This document shows, one piece after another, positions 25,249 to 36,158 of a DNA stretch of 64,000 nt. The first letter of the stretch is position 1. Every line of letters starts with the position of its first letter. The stretch is from Lycium barbarum (taxonomy: Eukaryota; Streptophyta; Magnoliopsida; Solanales; Solanaceae), in assembly GCF_019175385.1 (NCBI RefSeq), contig NC_083345.1, positions 118,981,657-119,045,656 on the forward strand. Reading direction: 5' to 3'. The notes beneath the pieces were generated by a model that had not been told where the DNA came from, ran no database searches, and saw only the letters and a list, made by a program, of their open reading frames with translations. Made by a program: the position numbers and the translations under genes.

Positions 25249-26210
25249 GAAAAGATATAAATTCACTCTTAAACTTACTCCGAAAATTTACTTTAGCAAT
25301 TAAATTTTACGGGCATTTCTTTACCCCCTAAACAACTTTCTAGTGAATTATATTGAACCTGCTCAAACCAAGTCAAAGCTAAGTGTTGCCCACCATGACA
25401 TGAAACGTATTTCTTTATTTTTTAATCTTTTTTTTTCACTTCTTTCATCACAAATTCTATACCTTCTTTCTCACAAATTCCAACCCCGCTACCATCACTA
25501 CCACCGCCGCCATCGGAGCAGCGGTCAAACGCCCGGAAAAAGCTCCACCAAATCCCTTTCTCTCAAACTTATTTCTATTCTTCACAGCTTGTCCGAAGCA
25601 AAGAACAAAAGGTGGAAAAAAATAAGCACTCTATTGACTCTTATTTGCCAACAAATATCCAGCGCAGGTGCCCAAAAAAAATTTCCGCCGAGGTGGGTGA
25701 AGTTGATGAGAAATTCAAGATGGTGTTAGTGAAGATTTAGTTTTGGAAGGAAGAAAGCCTCCATGGTTTTTTTTTTTTTTTGGATTTAAAGTTGTAATTT
25801 ACAATATAATTAGTGAGAGTTAATACTAAATCAATGATAATAAGGTGCTCATCACTTCAGTAGGCACATACACTACCGCCTCCGATTTGCACTTTTGGGG
25901 AAAAGAACGAAAGAAAGAGAATGAGGATAAAAGAAAAGAAACAAATAAGAAAAGGCCCCATTAAAATTAAGTGTGGTTAATCAAAAATTAAAAGATGCCA
26001 CGTGTATATCATAATCTTTTTTTAGAGTTCTTCATTTGTCACGCTCGTGTAGGGGTGTAAACCCACTTTTTTTGGCCACATCACCTCTTACAGGGATATT
26101 AATTTCATTTCATATTAGAATTTGGGAGGGGGTAAAGAATTACCAATTAAATTTAATTGCTAAAATAAATTTTTGATGCAAGTTTAGGGGTAAATTTAAG
26201 TCTTTTCTCT
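25249..26210. mobile_element. Mutator-like element with about 80-bp terminal inverted repeats
   Basis: The left end (GAAAAGATATAAATTCACTC and about 60 further bases to CTTTACCCCC) matches, in reverse complement, the right end at about 26130-26210. Flanking 10-mers AAGTCAAAAA (25239-25248) and AAGTTAAAAA (26211-26220) agree at 9 of 10 positions, consistent with a Mutator-type duplication. The interior (about 25340-26050) is richer in GC and holds a 128-codon open frame on the plus strand with no recognised domain. It could be captured host sequence, but I cannot identify a donor. Confidence 0.7.
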
Positions 26211-26365
26211 AAGTTAAAAAATTATAAGTTGATCATCCTCAACGTCTGATTATTTAGCTTATAAGCACTTCTAATTTACTATGATATCCTAAATATTATT
26301 TCGTACCAAAATACCATTGCTAAAATAAAAGGGACAATTAAGTATATATATATCTCAAGGAGAAA

Positions 26366-27203
26366 TATTTACAAAACGTGACGATAGTTTTATATTTACA
26401 AAACATAATATTACAAACCCTATACAAAACATGTTTTTTTTTCATTTAAAAAAAAAATATTTTTATATTTTTATATTTTTTTCTCTCAAAATTTTATGTA
26501 TGAAAGTTGTATGAAATATGTATATCTCACTCAAGGCTTAAAAAGTTCGCTCAAAATTTAGTGTATGAAAATGGTATGAAATGTGTATATCTCATTCAAG
26601 GCTTTAAAAATCCGCTCAAATTGTGTGTATGAAAACAGTATGAAATTTGTATCTCGCTCAAGCCTTAAAATTTCGCTCACATTTTTGTGTATAAAGTTCA
26701 TGTTAGATTTCTATAAAATTAATACAACTACAACAACATTGTATACAACTTTGATACAACATTCAAGACTTAAAATAATCGCTCAAATTTTTATGTATGA
26801 AATGTGTATGTCTTACTCAAGGCTTAAAAAGTTCGCTCAAATTTTATGTATGAAGAATGTATGAAGTGTGCATATCTCGATCAAGGCTTAAACATTACAC
26901 TCAAAATTTTATGCATGAGAATGATATGAAATGTGCACATCTCGCTCAAGACTTAGAATTTCATTCACATTTTTCGTATATAATGTTCATATTAAGTTTC
27001 TGGAAAATTAATACAACTACAACAACATTGTAACAACTTTCATACAATATTCAAGGCTTAAAGTTTTCGCTCACAATTTTGTGTATGAAAATTATATTAA
27101 AAATTTTGCTCATACATATACATTTCATACATTTTTCATACAACTTTCATACATAAAAATTTGAGGTAATTTTTTAAGCCTTTGAGCAAAATAAAATAAA
27201 ATA

Positions 27204-27245
<42 letters not shown>

Positions 27246-27395
27246 TTTTTTTAAAAAAATATTTTAAAAATATATATATATATTTTCTCGAAAAAAATAA
27301 AAAAACAAAAAATATATGATAATCCATCATGTTTCGTAATATATCGTTATGTTTTGTAAATAGAGAAAACTATCGTCACGTTTTCCCAAAATAAA
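26366..27395. mobile_element. Inverted-repeat element enclosing a 62-65 bp tandem array
   Basis: TTTACAAAACGTGACGATAG at about 26368 faces its near-perfect inverse at about 27366-27392; about 50 bases of each end correspond, including a second TTTACAAAACATAA block. Between them lie roughly nine diverged copies of a 62-65 bp unit containing GTATGAAATGTGTATATCTC and a CTCAAGGCTTAAA segment (about 26497-27120), then an AT dinucleotide run (27210-27241). No transposase or recognised superfamily; no clear duplication found. Confidence 0.6.
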
Positions 27396-27939
27396 ACCCG
27401 AAGAGTTATTCGTTCCGTAACCCTTTCACTTCTTTTAAAAGGTCAATCTGGGTAGTATAGTCAGTCACGTCTGCAATATTTATTTGCCTCTTGGAAAAAT
27501 ATAGTAATCAGAAAAGATATAACTAATTAATCATCTTGTCTAATTCGTCGAAAACAAGCAAGAAGTTATTCCCCATCCTCTTTCTATGAAAAAAAATAAA
27601 AAAGCTTAACTTACCCAAAAAAAAAAAAAAAAAAAAAAGGCTTCAAATAATTGATCTTCTTCTGTAATGGACTGAATATTTTATTAGTGTTTTAGTAATT
27701 ACACAGAACAGTACTTACTACTTACTAGTAACGCTAGACACAGACTTTACCGGTCTATATTTTAGAGTATAAAAGACAAAAATAAGAAAAAGAAACCAAA
27801 AACCCCACAAGATAATGCACATCAATACTCAAGATATTAGTACCACACTGATCTATACTAGTCCGCAAAGAAAATAATGACCATTTTCACCATTCCGTAT
27901 TCTTTAATTAATATGTTTCAGGTAAGATCAACTGTTGTC
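27396..27939. other. AOX 3' flank and intergenic sequence
   Basis: No gene seen. An A-run of about 22 bases lies at 27616-27637. The part nearest the AOX stop (27640-27939) would be its 3' UTR on the minus strand; I cannot fix the polyadenylation site. Confidence 0.5.
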
Positions 27940-30907
27940 TCAGTGATAGCCAAGTGGGGCTGGACACTCTTTAAGCTGTTGCCCTTGGTAGTGAATATCC
28001 TGCAATCAATTGCCACAAGAATTTAACTTAGTTCAAGCCTAGAACAACATATACACTATTACTAGTGTAAGGATTTTTTACCCTGTATTAATATAATTTG
28101 ACAAGTTAGCAGGTTGTCTGTTTTGTTTTTCACATTAGCTTTCACTTTTTTTTGCTTGTTAAGGCACAATTACAAAGGCGAGGAGGGGTTGAATCATGTT
28201 GGGCAGCTGCTTTATGACTCGTCATTTCGATCGTCTTATTCCAATTCATTTTTTTTCTGAGCAAACTTTGGACTTATCCTATCATGACTTATTTATTGAT
28301 TTGATCCATTTTACTAGCCGAAGTTTAACCCAACTTGTTCACCTGACATTTTTACCTATTGTTATTTTCTATGTAATTTCATGTAATTTTGTTTTAATGC
28401 CGTCAGGATATAAAAGTTAAATATCCTTACCGATGCAAAATGGTTGACATCGCGGTGATGAGCCTCATCCGCCCTAACGACCATGACAACGTCTTTGAGA
28501 GTCGAGTCTTGCGGCAAACGCCAATAATCAATAGCAATAGCCGGTGCAGGCACATTCTCTATATTTCCCTCATCCAATTCTTTAAGAAATTCAGTGTAAG
28601 AATGAATAGCTTCTTCTTCCAAGTAGCCAACAATTCGATGTGCCAATTTTGGTGACAAAAGGTAAGTTATAAAATAGGCTTTGAAAAATATGCCTTGTAC
28701 TGCAAATACAAGTGCACGTTCATACCATTTTGGTTTTGCTATTTCCATGAATGTCATTAGGTGCATTCTTTCGTTTTCTGCTTCTTCTAATAGTGCTTTG
28801 ATCCAGCCACCACTGTGTTCGAATCGTCTTAGTGATTTGCAGTGTAATAACATTCCTCCTACCATGCCGGGAACTGCTGCCACAGTTTCTAACATCATTG
28901 CGCGACAACCGTATCTCCTCTGCAACACATTAGAATTATAGATCGATAGAATAGTGAACATATAGCTGATCTTATTGTCAGACCACAAATCTACGTATGC
29001 TGAAGTGAACCAGAGACGAAATGTACAGTATACGTTATATATGAGTAATTTTGACTCAGACAATATATAAGTGTGAAGAAATCTTCTAAACATGTACAAA
29101 TTAATATTAAATTTCGAACATAGTAAATCAGATGGTCAGTGGGCTTAGTAGCTTACCGAACCGATAAAACTCAAATCCTAAATCTACCTCTGAATTGAAG
29201 ATCCTCGAAGGGATTAACCCTGCCCCACCCCACCCCCCCCACCCCCCAAAAAAAACACGCACTAACAATGGCAAATGCAGATATTATGCAACGAGATCAT
29301 CTGAATCACGTATTTTATATACAAAGCACATATATATATATATGTGTGTGTTAATGCAGTAAAATTTCAACAGAAATTCGATCTGTGTCCATAATTTAAA
29401 AGTACAATAAATTCAAAAATAAAAACCTTAAAGGTTAGACCCATCAAATTTTAATCAATGTCTCATTAAGTCTCATGAAGATCTAGCTAATAATGACGTG
29501 GTAACAATTTGATCCAGATATTTTAGTTCTCTTATCTGGTTCTTAATTTTCATTCATGGAAGTGACGCATCAAAACTCTTACATCATCAAGTTGTCCATG
29601 TTTAATTTGTCTATTTCTAATTAATTCCGCCTACTCCATTGCTATTATCTTTTGTTGTTTTGAGAGTTAGCTAGAATATTCCAGATTACCTAACTAGTCG
29701 TTTAACCATCAATAGTTGACATTTAACTTCTTCTTTTTTTTCACTAAATTATATTGAAGACTATTTATTTACAAGCTGTTCCAAACATAAAAGCAACAAA
29801 TAAATTACCTGGAAAAATAAGTCGGTGGGTACCCTAAGGGCCTTGACTGTCCAATAAGCCACTTTATCCAACAACGTTACTGGTGCATGGTGTTTCTTCA
29901 GATCTATCGACAAATCTGCCTTGTACGTCTCCCATGGCTACATTCAAAAAACAAAAAATCAATATATTACGTACTGGCTTAAATTTTTCACATAATAAAA
30001 TAACTAAACAATGCTAAAAATATGCATTAGAAATCAGCTATAGGTAAATATGTGCAAAACAAAGATATGCGACTAAAAACGACAATATGCAACTTGAACT
30101 GCTGCACGTATCAGTTGCCTTCATGGCCCAATGGATAAGGCGCTGGTCTAATAATCTAGAGATTCTGGGCTGGATCCCAGTGAAGTGATTTTCTAGTCTT
30201 GAAGGAAAGTCTTGTTAGAAAAATAAAAAAATTTAATCAAAGAAAATAATGACTTTGAGGCGTGAATAAATCGATTACAATCCATTTCCTTTAGTGTGAC
30301 TTATAGGTCACGGATTTACCGTGGAAGCATCCACGATGCTTGTATTAGGATAGATTTTCTATATCACGCTCCTAACATGGGATGTATTATGCACCCCTTT
30401 ATTGAACCGTTGAACGTGTCAAGCTACACTGATTGTGCCTAAAATAATGTTATAAATAAATCAACCAAATAGATATAACAAAATAAAAAATGAAAATATA
30501 AAATAAAAACCATGAATTTGCAAAATCAAACATACCATAAAGCAGTTCCACCTCCATGGTGTACCATCTTCTTTTGTAACCTTAGGAGGTTGAATACCCC
30601 AATAGCTCACTACACCTTTATTATTATTCCCACCACTAGGAGTGGTTATGCTACAACTTCGAACCTTTTTCTGATCATCTTGATCATTTTGCTCCTTCTC
30701 ACTCAATGTCATGGTACTTGCGTTACGCGAAATCATAACTGAAAAGTACCTAATCCACGTCACCACCGCCTTTTCGGAACCCCTCATAGAATTTCCATGC
30801 AAGAAACCGACTTTATTTCCGGTCACCGGATGCATAGTTGAAAAATAACGTGGACCAATGTGAGACATCATAGAAAGAGCCATCCTTGTTCCACCACGGC
30901 TCATCAT
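27940..30907 (-). CDS. AOX1: Mitochondrial alternative oxidase, AOX1 type, four exons
   Basis: Exons on the minus strand are 30536-30907, 29809-29937, 28431-28919 and 27940-27999. All introns are GT-AG and phase 0, and the product is 349 residues. Exon 2 (129 bp) and exon 3 (489 bp) have the canonical plant AOX sizes. AOX is a diiron quinol oxidase of the inner mitochondrial membrane that passes electrons from ubiquinol to oxygen without proton pumping. The iron-ligand motifs are present: LET (E178), [17 protein letters not shown] and [12 protein letters not shown]. Regulatory Cys122 (WNC) and Cys172 (YGC) are both present, 50 apart as in AOX1, so dimer disulfide and 2-oxoacid control should be possible. 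The N-terminus (MMSRGGTRM...GPRYFST) looks like a mitochondrial presequence. A second Met codon follows the first. The end is CPAPLGYH. The exact paralogue letter cannot be assigned. Confidence 0.96.
29218..29247 (-). other. G-rich run able to form a G-quadruplex, AOX intron 2
   Basis: On the AOX sense strand this 30-base tract has runs of 6, 8, 4, 4 and 3 G separated by single T or CA, which meets the usual four-run G-quadruplex pattern. It would be present in the unspliced transcript. Function, if any, is not shown by the sequence. Confidence 0.7.
30117..30188 (+). pseudogene. tRNA-like sequence in AOX intron 1 (antisense)
   Basis: GCCTTCATGGCCCAATGGAT starts a cloverleaf-like sequence with a good A box and a D arm (GGCC/GGC). 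An anticodon-loop-like CTAATAA follows, and a T-arm-like CTGGG...CCCAG. The acceptor ends pair at only five of seven positions, the anticodon stem has a mismatch and the B box is degraded (GGCTGGATCCC). I take it as a tRNA pseudogene or the head of a SINE rather than a working gene. Confidence 0.5.
30290..30405 (+). mobile_element. SINE fragment (Solanaceae-type), AOX intron 1
   Basis: The stretch GGTCACGGATTTACCGTGGA followed by GATGCTTGTATTAGGATAG, and CTATATCACGCTCC, resembles the body of tRNA-derived SINEs I know from Solanaceae (GGTTCAAGCCGTGGAAAC...GGGTAGGTTGTCTACATCAC). The B-box portion is mutated. Boundaries are approximate and no target duplication was found. The tRNA-like sequence 100 bases to the left could be part of the same insertion. 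Confidence 0.45.
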
Positions 30908-31066
30908 ATTTGTTAATTAAACTAATCAAATTCAAGAAGAAATGGTACGTGAAATTAAGTTAATCGAAGACTTGCAAGAAGTTTGGAAAGTAACTTGGGA
31001 AATAAGGCAAGTGTTTTTAGTTTGATTTTTGTGTGTTTTCTTGTATTGTGTTTAACACACTTGCTG

Positions 31067-31077
31067 CTTTTTATATA
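31067..31077 (-). promoter_or_regulatory. TATA box of the AOX gene
   Basis: CTATATAAAAA on the minus strand lies about 160 bases upstream of the AOX start codon, a normal distance for a plant core promoter with a 5' UTR of about 130 bases. Position and sequence both fit; the transcription start is not mapped. Confidence 0.7.
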
Positions 31078-31079
31078 GG

Positions 31080-32012
31080 GCTATAATTAATGTTGTAGTT
31101 ACGAATGAAGGTGGTGGAATGTGATTTGGTTTACTTTCAGCTGGTTTCTAGACATAACTAGAGAAATCTTCAATTGACTAAATATCTCCTCATATAAATA
31201 AAAGTCAAAAGTCAAAAAATTTTGTTTGGTAATTATATGACTAATCGTCACAAATAATGCGATACTGATTGATCTAATATGCTGAATTTATCTCCAAAAT
31301 AAATCATGATAAAATAATTAAAATTAGAGTAGCACCATCTTATGCGAAATTTTGAAACGCAATATTTATATATTACATACAACTTCAGAATTTAGAGCTA
31401 GCGTACATACAATCTATTTTAGCGTGTGTTAACATATGTGTTCTTCATTCAGCGAATTTAAAATCTCCCCCTACCAAAGTTCTATCAATTTATTTCTAGA
31501 AAGTTCTTTTTACATTAAATAGGTGATCTCTCGTGGATATTATTAGTTATTACAATAGAAACCATGATGATTAACGTTATATTTGTTCTATATAATTTTA
31601 TGCAAGTTTCACTCATCCAAAATTATTAATTCAAGATACAAATCTTTAGTTTTCATAGGATAAGTCTTCTATATGTGGGTCAATTAATTTGGAATTAACA
31701 ATACTTAATATACAGGGTGTTTACAAGAGAATTCTATTTTAAAAAAGGACGTGTTCTTAATAAGTGGCAATCATTTAGCCACGAAGTCATGACCGTATAG
31801 TCCACTAAGAAATAACGAAAAACTAATCTCGATATAAAAGTATTTGCAACTTAAAACTCTACGTTAATTAGTGATGCATTATCTGCATAATTAATATGAT
31901 ATTTTATTTTTGATATAAACAGATTTTCTTCGTCTTTAGATACTTTTTTTTTTTCAGTTACTCGGTATCCTAGTTCTGTTTCAATACATTGAGTCTTGTA
32001 TAATTTAAGGAG
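31080..32012. other. AOX upstream region
   Basis: No further gene is visible. This AT-rich stretch is the likely distal promoter of the AOX gene. I could not pick out a specific response element with confidence. Confidence 0.4.
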
Positions 32013-32220
32013 TTTTTTGGTACGTGGGATAAGAAAATAATTCGGGACAAATTTTGGAATTAACTTTATCTATGCTTGGTTTGGGTTTTAGCTAATTCCG
32101 AAATTATTTTATCTCACTATTTATACTAAAATTATGACGATTACTATGATACTATCCATAGAGAAGGTGGAATAAAATAATTGTATGGTATTCCAACTGC
32201 TTATGTCATCCCGCAAACAA
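32013..32220. mobile_element. Probable small MITE
   Basis: TTTTTTGGTACGTGGGATAA on the left and TTATGTCATCCCGCAAACAA on the right are imperfect inverted repeats around an AT-rich, noncoding interior of about 170 bases with a further inverted pair (CGGGACAAATTTTGGAATTA / TAATTCCGAAATTATTTTATC type). No clear duplication, so the call is tentative. Confidence 0.4.
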
Positions 32221-32667
32221 TCCTTGCATATCAATCGTTGCCTTTATATTCATTATTCATCGTTAAAATTACGACATCTTTAATTATTGAATAACAAATT
32301 AAAATCCCTCTTTCTCCGCATACGTGTGTTAAAATAATCTACTAAATTAAAGATTCGAACAGGTGACTCTTGGTGATTGGATTGAGACGGTTTATCTTCA
32401 ACCAGTTGTTTGGATAAATTCTCCATTGAAGATCTTGGTGAATACAGAAAAAATATTTTTTTGTGTATAATAAATGAATTCTTTGTTTCTACCGGCAAAT
32501 GTGATCTTTGATAGTAACTACGGCATTTGACTCGAATTATGCGCGTTATTATATATATTCTTCAAAAAAGTGATATTTGTGTAAATTAGCATTAAATATG
32601 AATTAAATTAAAGCCCAGTTCGATTTGGGTCTTGCTATATAGTTGGGCTTCATTTGATCTAGTAGCA

Positions 32668-33375
32668 GACCAAGTTGAAGAAATTGCACAGTTTGTCCTT
32701 CAAATGGGTTGGTCTTTAATTTTTGGTAATTCACAGGAATGTCCTTATTTCGGGGTGGTCTTTAATTTTTGTCCCTCAAATTGCTGGTCTTTAATTTTTA
32801 CCCTTCGGCTAAAAAAGTGGTAAAAATATCTTGGCATTATGGTTAGAAGCCCAGCAAAGTCAAAAAAAAATCGCAAGACAAGATTTCATAGCAAACTATG
32901 CCTATTGGGGGTAAAGTTATGCACTATAGTATCCCAGCACAGTAAAAAAAAAATCACAAGGCAAGGTTTCATAGCAAACTATGTCTATTTTGGGTAAAGT
33001 TATGCCTTAAGGCATAATTATGTAGAAATTAAGTTATCCTATAGAACTATGCATTAACGCATAGTTACTCGCTGGGATTCGAACCCGAATCTCTGGTTTC
33101 GTAAACACGTGAATAAGAGTACTTTGGCCCACTCATTTTCATTAAATAAGAAGTAGGGCCAAAAATTAAAGACCAGTCCATACGAAGGACAATCCGCATA
33201 ATTTTTTTAAATCGAACTTATGACTAGCGGGACATACGTTATTTAATAGCGTGCGGTATAACTTGTGAATATTATAGCGAAGATATAAACTTATGTCCCG
33301 CGAAAAAATTGTTTGCATTAAGGGACAAAAATTAAAGACCAGCACAAAATAGGAATAAAAGTGCAAATGAACCAG
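32668..33375. repeat. Inverted-repeat element B, possibly nested pair
   Basis: Blocks of GGTCTTTAATTTTT at 32711, 32757 and 32787 face AAAAATTAAAGACCAG blocks at about 33161 and 33330. The inner pair starts at about 32741 and ends GGACAATCCGCATAA at about 33205; the outer pair extends to GTGCAAATGA at 33372. The interior has repeated GGTAAAGTTATGC/GCATAA segments and GGGATTCGAACCC, a B-box-like palindrome. It shares its terminal block, the tRNA-like palindrome and the GCATAA interior with 41876-42815, so the two are copies of one family. No coding capacity. Confidence 0.6.
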
Positions 33376-34182
33376 CTAAGTTCTGTACTTGATAACCCGC
33401 ACTGAGTTTGTTTTGTACACAACGTTGTTCGCATCTTAAACTGAGCAGAAGCGAGTTTAACTAATAAACATTAATAGTGCCAGATCACTTAAAAGGTAAT
33501 TACGTGTAGTAACTTTTATAGCCAGCATGAACATCTAATTTGCACTGCAGTATGGTAAAATTAATCTGATAATGTAAAATTGCTTCACATGCACCTTGTG
33601 TATATATAAGTTAAACTCAAAGTAACTGGGTTATTCTCTTCAAACCCATTGATTTGTTCAATGTATAATTATATTTTCCTTTATCAATAACTACTTTTTA
33701 CTATTAGCTGCAAAAGAATAAGTCCGGTCCCTACAAAATCTTTTACTAAAGTTTTTATCCTCCTTAGATTTACAATTAGATTGACTGAATAAAATTCATT
33801 ATGAAATTTGATGTTTGCATGTCAAATTCAATGTAGCTTCATTTAATTGCCAAAATGAGTGCATGCATGTCAAAATCAATGGCTTAATGTAATTAATTGT
33901 CAAAATCCAAGTTGCACTTAACGACTAATTAAAATGCTTGAAGGTGAATTATTTTGAGAATCTTTTCTATATTTTAAAAGTTGAAAGCGACATTGTGGAA
34001 AGTGGAAACACTTTGAGTACCCACTGTCGAACAAAGTGAAATGGTAAATTTTAAAAACAAATTGTCAATTACGATATATTAAAAAATATTTACATTTTAT
34101 ATGATAATTTCATCAATTAAATATACTCTCATCTTTTACCTTTTCCTTCTCTTTCACGAATTTTGTTCCCAATCCAATGAAA

Positions 34183-34213
<31 letters not shown>
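33376..34213. other. Intergenic, AT-rich
   Basis: No gene or complete element seen. Two related segments near 33790-33900 (repeated ATGCATGTCAAA(A)TCAATG) are a short imperfect duplication. A poly(A) run of about 27 bases lies at 34187-34213. Confidence 0.5.
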
Positions 34214-34889
34214 CACTACACCAAAATAGAGGACTATTCGGCAAATAGGGCAACTTTCTCATTTGATCATTTCAGTGGTGAGTTTCTAAGGTCAAAAAAT
34301 TGACATTATCTTAAAATTAAAAGGATGTCAGGGTAAAAGATTAAAATGTACAATAACTTCTCATAAAGAGGCATCGGTCGATGTTAATTATTTGCTTTGA
34401 TCCATTTTAAGTGTCTTTTTAACTTTTAAATTTGGTTCATAACAAGTGTCACCTTAAGAAATAAAGATAACATTACTTATTATTTTTCCCAATGTATCAT
34501 TGCTCTAACAAAATAATCTATACAATTTTCTGGAAAAATTCATGGTTGAGGAGAGATAAAGGGGAATTTAGTCAAATAATGTTCTAATAAAATATGTTAC
34601 TATAATTGATTATTTTAATGGGTGTGTCAAAAACTTAAAAGACACTCGCTCCACTATCAGTTTAACAAACCATCTTGGATGTTACTTTAGAAACTAAGAA
34701 GACATTCACTTTTTCCTAATCGTCTCCAATTTCAATAAATGATGTAAAAAAACTGAGAAAATAGATAATGGGTACTTTTAGGAGAGATGAAGGATATTTT
34801 AATCAACTAACGCTTTTAAGTTGTGAAATAAATATTCTGAATGAATGTGTCAAAATCTTAAAGACAAATTAAAAAGACCAGATGGAGTA
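34214..34889. repeat. CACTA-like terminus followed by MITE remnants
   Basis: CACTACACCAAAATAG at 34214 is identical in style to the left tip of many plant CACTA elements, but I find no matching right end. From about 34397, CCATTTTAAGTGTCTTTTTA and at 34623 GTGTCAAAAACTTAAAAGAC are inverted relatives. A second similar pair ends GTGTCAAAATCTTAAAGAC and AGATGGAGTA at about 34889. This suggests two diverged MITE copies of the CTCCCTCCGT type lacking clean termini. Confidence 0.4.
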
Positions 34890-35571
34890 TGAAATTTTAG
34901 CTCAAAAACAAGTGCTAAACCTAGAAGTAATGATAATGCATGACCTACAATGGGGGCTCTTAGTACTCAACAGTTGAATTCCTTTTTACATCAAGATTTT
35001 CTTTAATTTCTTCTTATTCTTCTTATGTTGTTGTCTAACTTTTTGACAAAATTATGAAAGCTTTTTCTAATCATTTTTGGCTTTATGGACTGTCAATGAA
35101 GTGCTTGGAATCTTCAAAAATTTTAAAATAAGGTCACGCGTGGGATGAATGAATTAACACTAAAATAAAGTAGTTGCCCTACCACCACCACCTCTCCCAA
35201 AAAGAAAATTGAAACTTTGAAAAATGTTAATCACGTTAACCTCCTTTTTTTGTTTCTTAATGTTATAAGTAATATTTCTCTAAAAAAAATGTTTATAAAA
35301 TAATACTAGTTATCTTGGAATATAAAATATAATGTTTAGGTCAGGTTCAAGGTCGATCCGTGATTTGAAGCTTAAGGATTCTTATAGCAATTTCAAGTTA
35401 ACATACAATGAAAATTCTTTTCTAATAAAATAAGAGTTTTTCATTAACCAAAATTTTTTATATACACAAGAGGAGCCTAATAAGGTCTTTCATTGGAAAG
35501 AAAAGCGTCAAAAAATAAGGAAATAAGTTAAGCCGAGTTTTGGAGACCCACGTTCTACCGAACTACTAGGC
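34890..35571. other. Intergenic sequence
   Basis: No gene recognised. AT-rich with no inverted or tandem repeat that I could support. Confidence 0.5.
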
Positions 35572-35585
35572 ACAGTCACATATTT

Positions 35586-35858
35586 TTTTGGTAATTAGGA
35601 AGTATTATTACCAAGTGTGCTAGTTACAGCTCAAAGAAACAGAAAAGAAAAACCAGGTTGCTGGACATTGTCCCAGCACCTTAATCAGCTCCACTACACA
35701 GCAATCTCAAGTTCTAACTAGCTAGGATAGTAATCAATGGAAGGAAGGACTCTAGCTAACTTTGGCCTAGTGCATGCTCTAAGATATACATCCAGAACCA
35801 CATTCCTAACTATAGCAGCAACAGATCTTCTTTTGCCTTGAAATACAACTTGATTCCT
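35586..35858 (-). mobile_element. 5'-truncated LINE 3' end with 14-bp TSD
   Basis: On the minus strand the insert begins inside a LINE ORF2 tail (NQVVFQGKRRSVAAIVRNVV, then RACTRPKLARVL...YYPS and a stop). It continues through a 3' UTR and ends in an A-run (T-run on plus at 35583-35589). ACAGTCACATATTT (35572-35585) and ACAGTCAAATATTT (35859-35872) are a 14-bp duplication with one mismatch. Only about 45 codons remain. Confidence 0.85.
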
Positions 35859-35872
35859 ACAGTCAAATATTT

Positions 35873-36158
35873 ATAGATATTTAGTGAATTTTTTAATACA
35901 TATATATGGTTTAGCCAAAAGCTACTGAATTCACATGAACTTTTTAGGGGGGGGGGGGGGGAAACGTTAATGAAGTATTAGCACCATGTATATTAGGTGC
36001 ACTAAACATATAGGAATTGATAATTAGTCTCGATAGCAAAGCAGGAATTTCCCTTATAAGGGTATTCGATATTTAATATGTATTTATAAGAAGTAAGTCT
36101 TACCTACAAACGCCATTATTGTTTTCTATATGCAAGTATAACTCTCCGATGAAGAATT
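35873..36158. other. Intergenic, with G-run
   Basis: Contains a run of about 15 G (35947-35961) and no gene. GAATT (36154-36158) abuts the next LTR. Confidence 0.5.

Noticed and set aside
25343..25729. 128-codon ORF as a host gene
   Set aside because: It lies wholly within a Mutator-like element and has no recognised domain; noted only as possible captured sequence.
30117..30188. Functional tRNA gene
   Set aside because: Two acceptor mismatches, a mismatched anticodon stem and a degraded B box argue against function.
33061..33085. tRNA B-box (GGGATTCGAACCC) as part of a tRNA gene
   Set aside because: No cloverleaf can be drawn around it; it is an internal palindrome of the inverted-repeat family also seen at 41876-42815.
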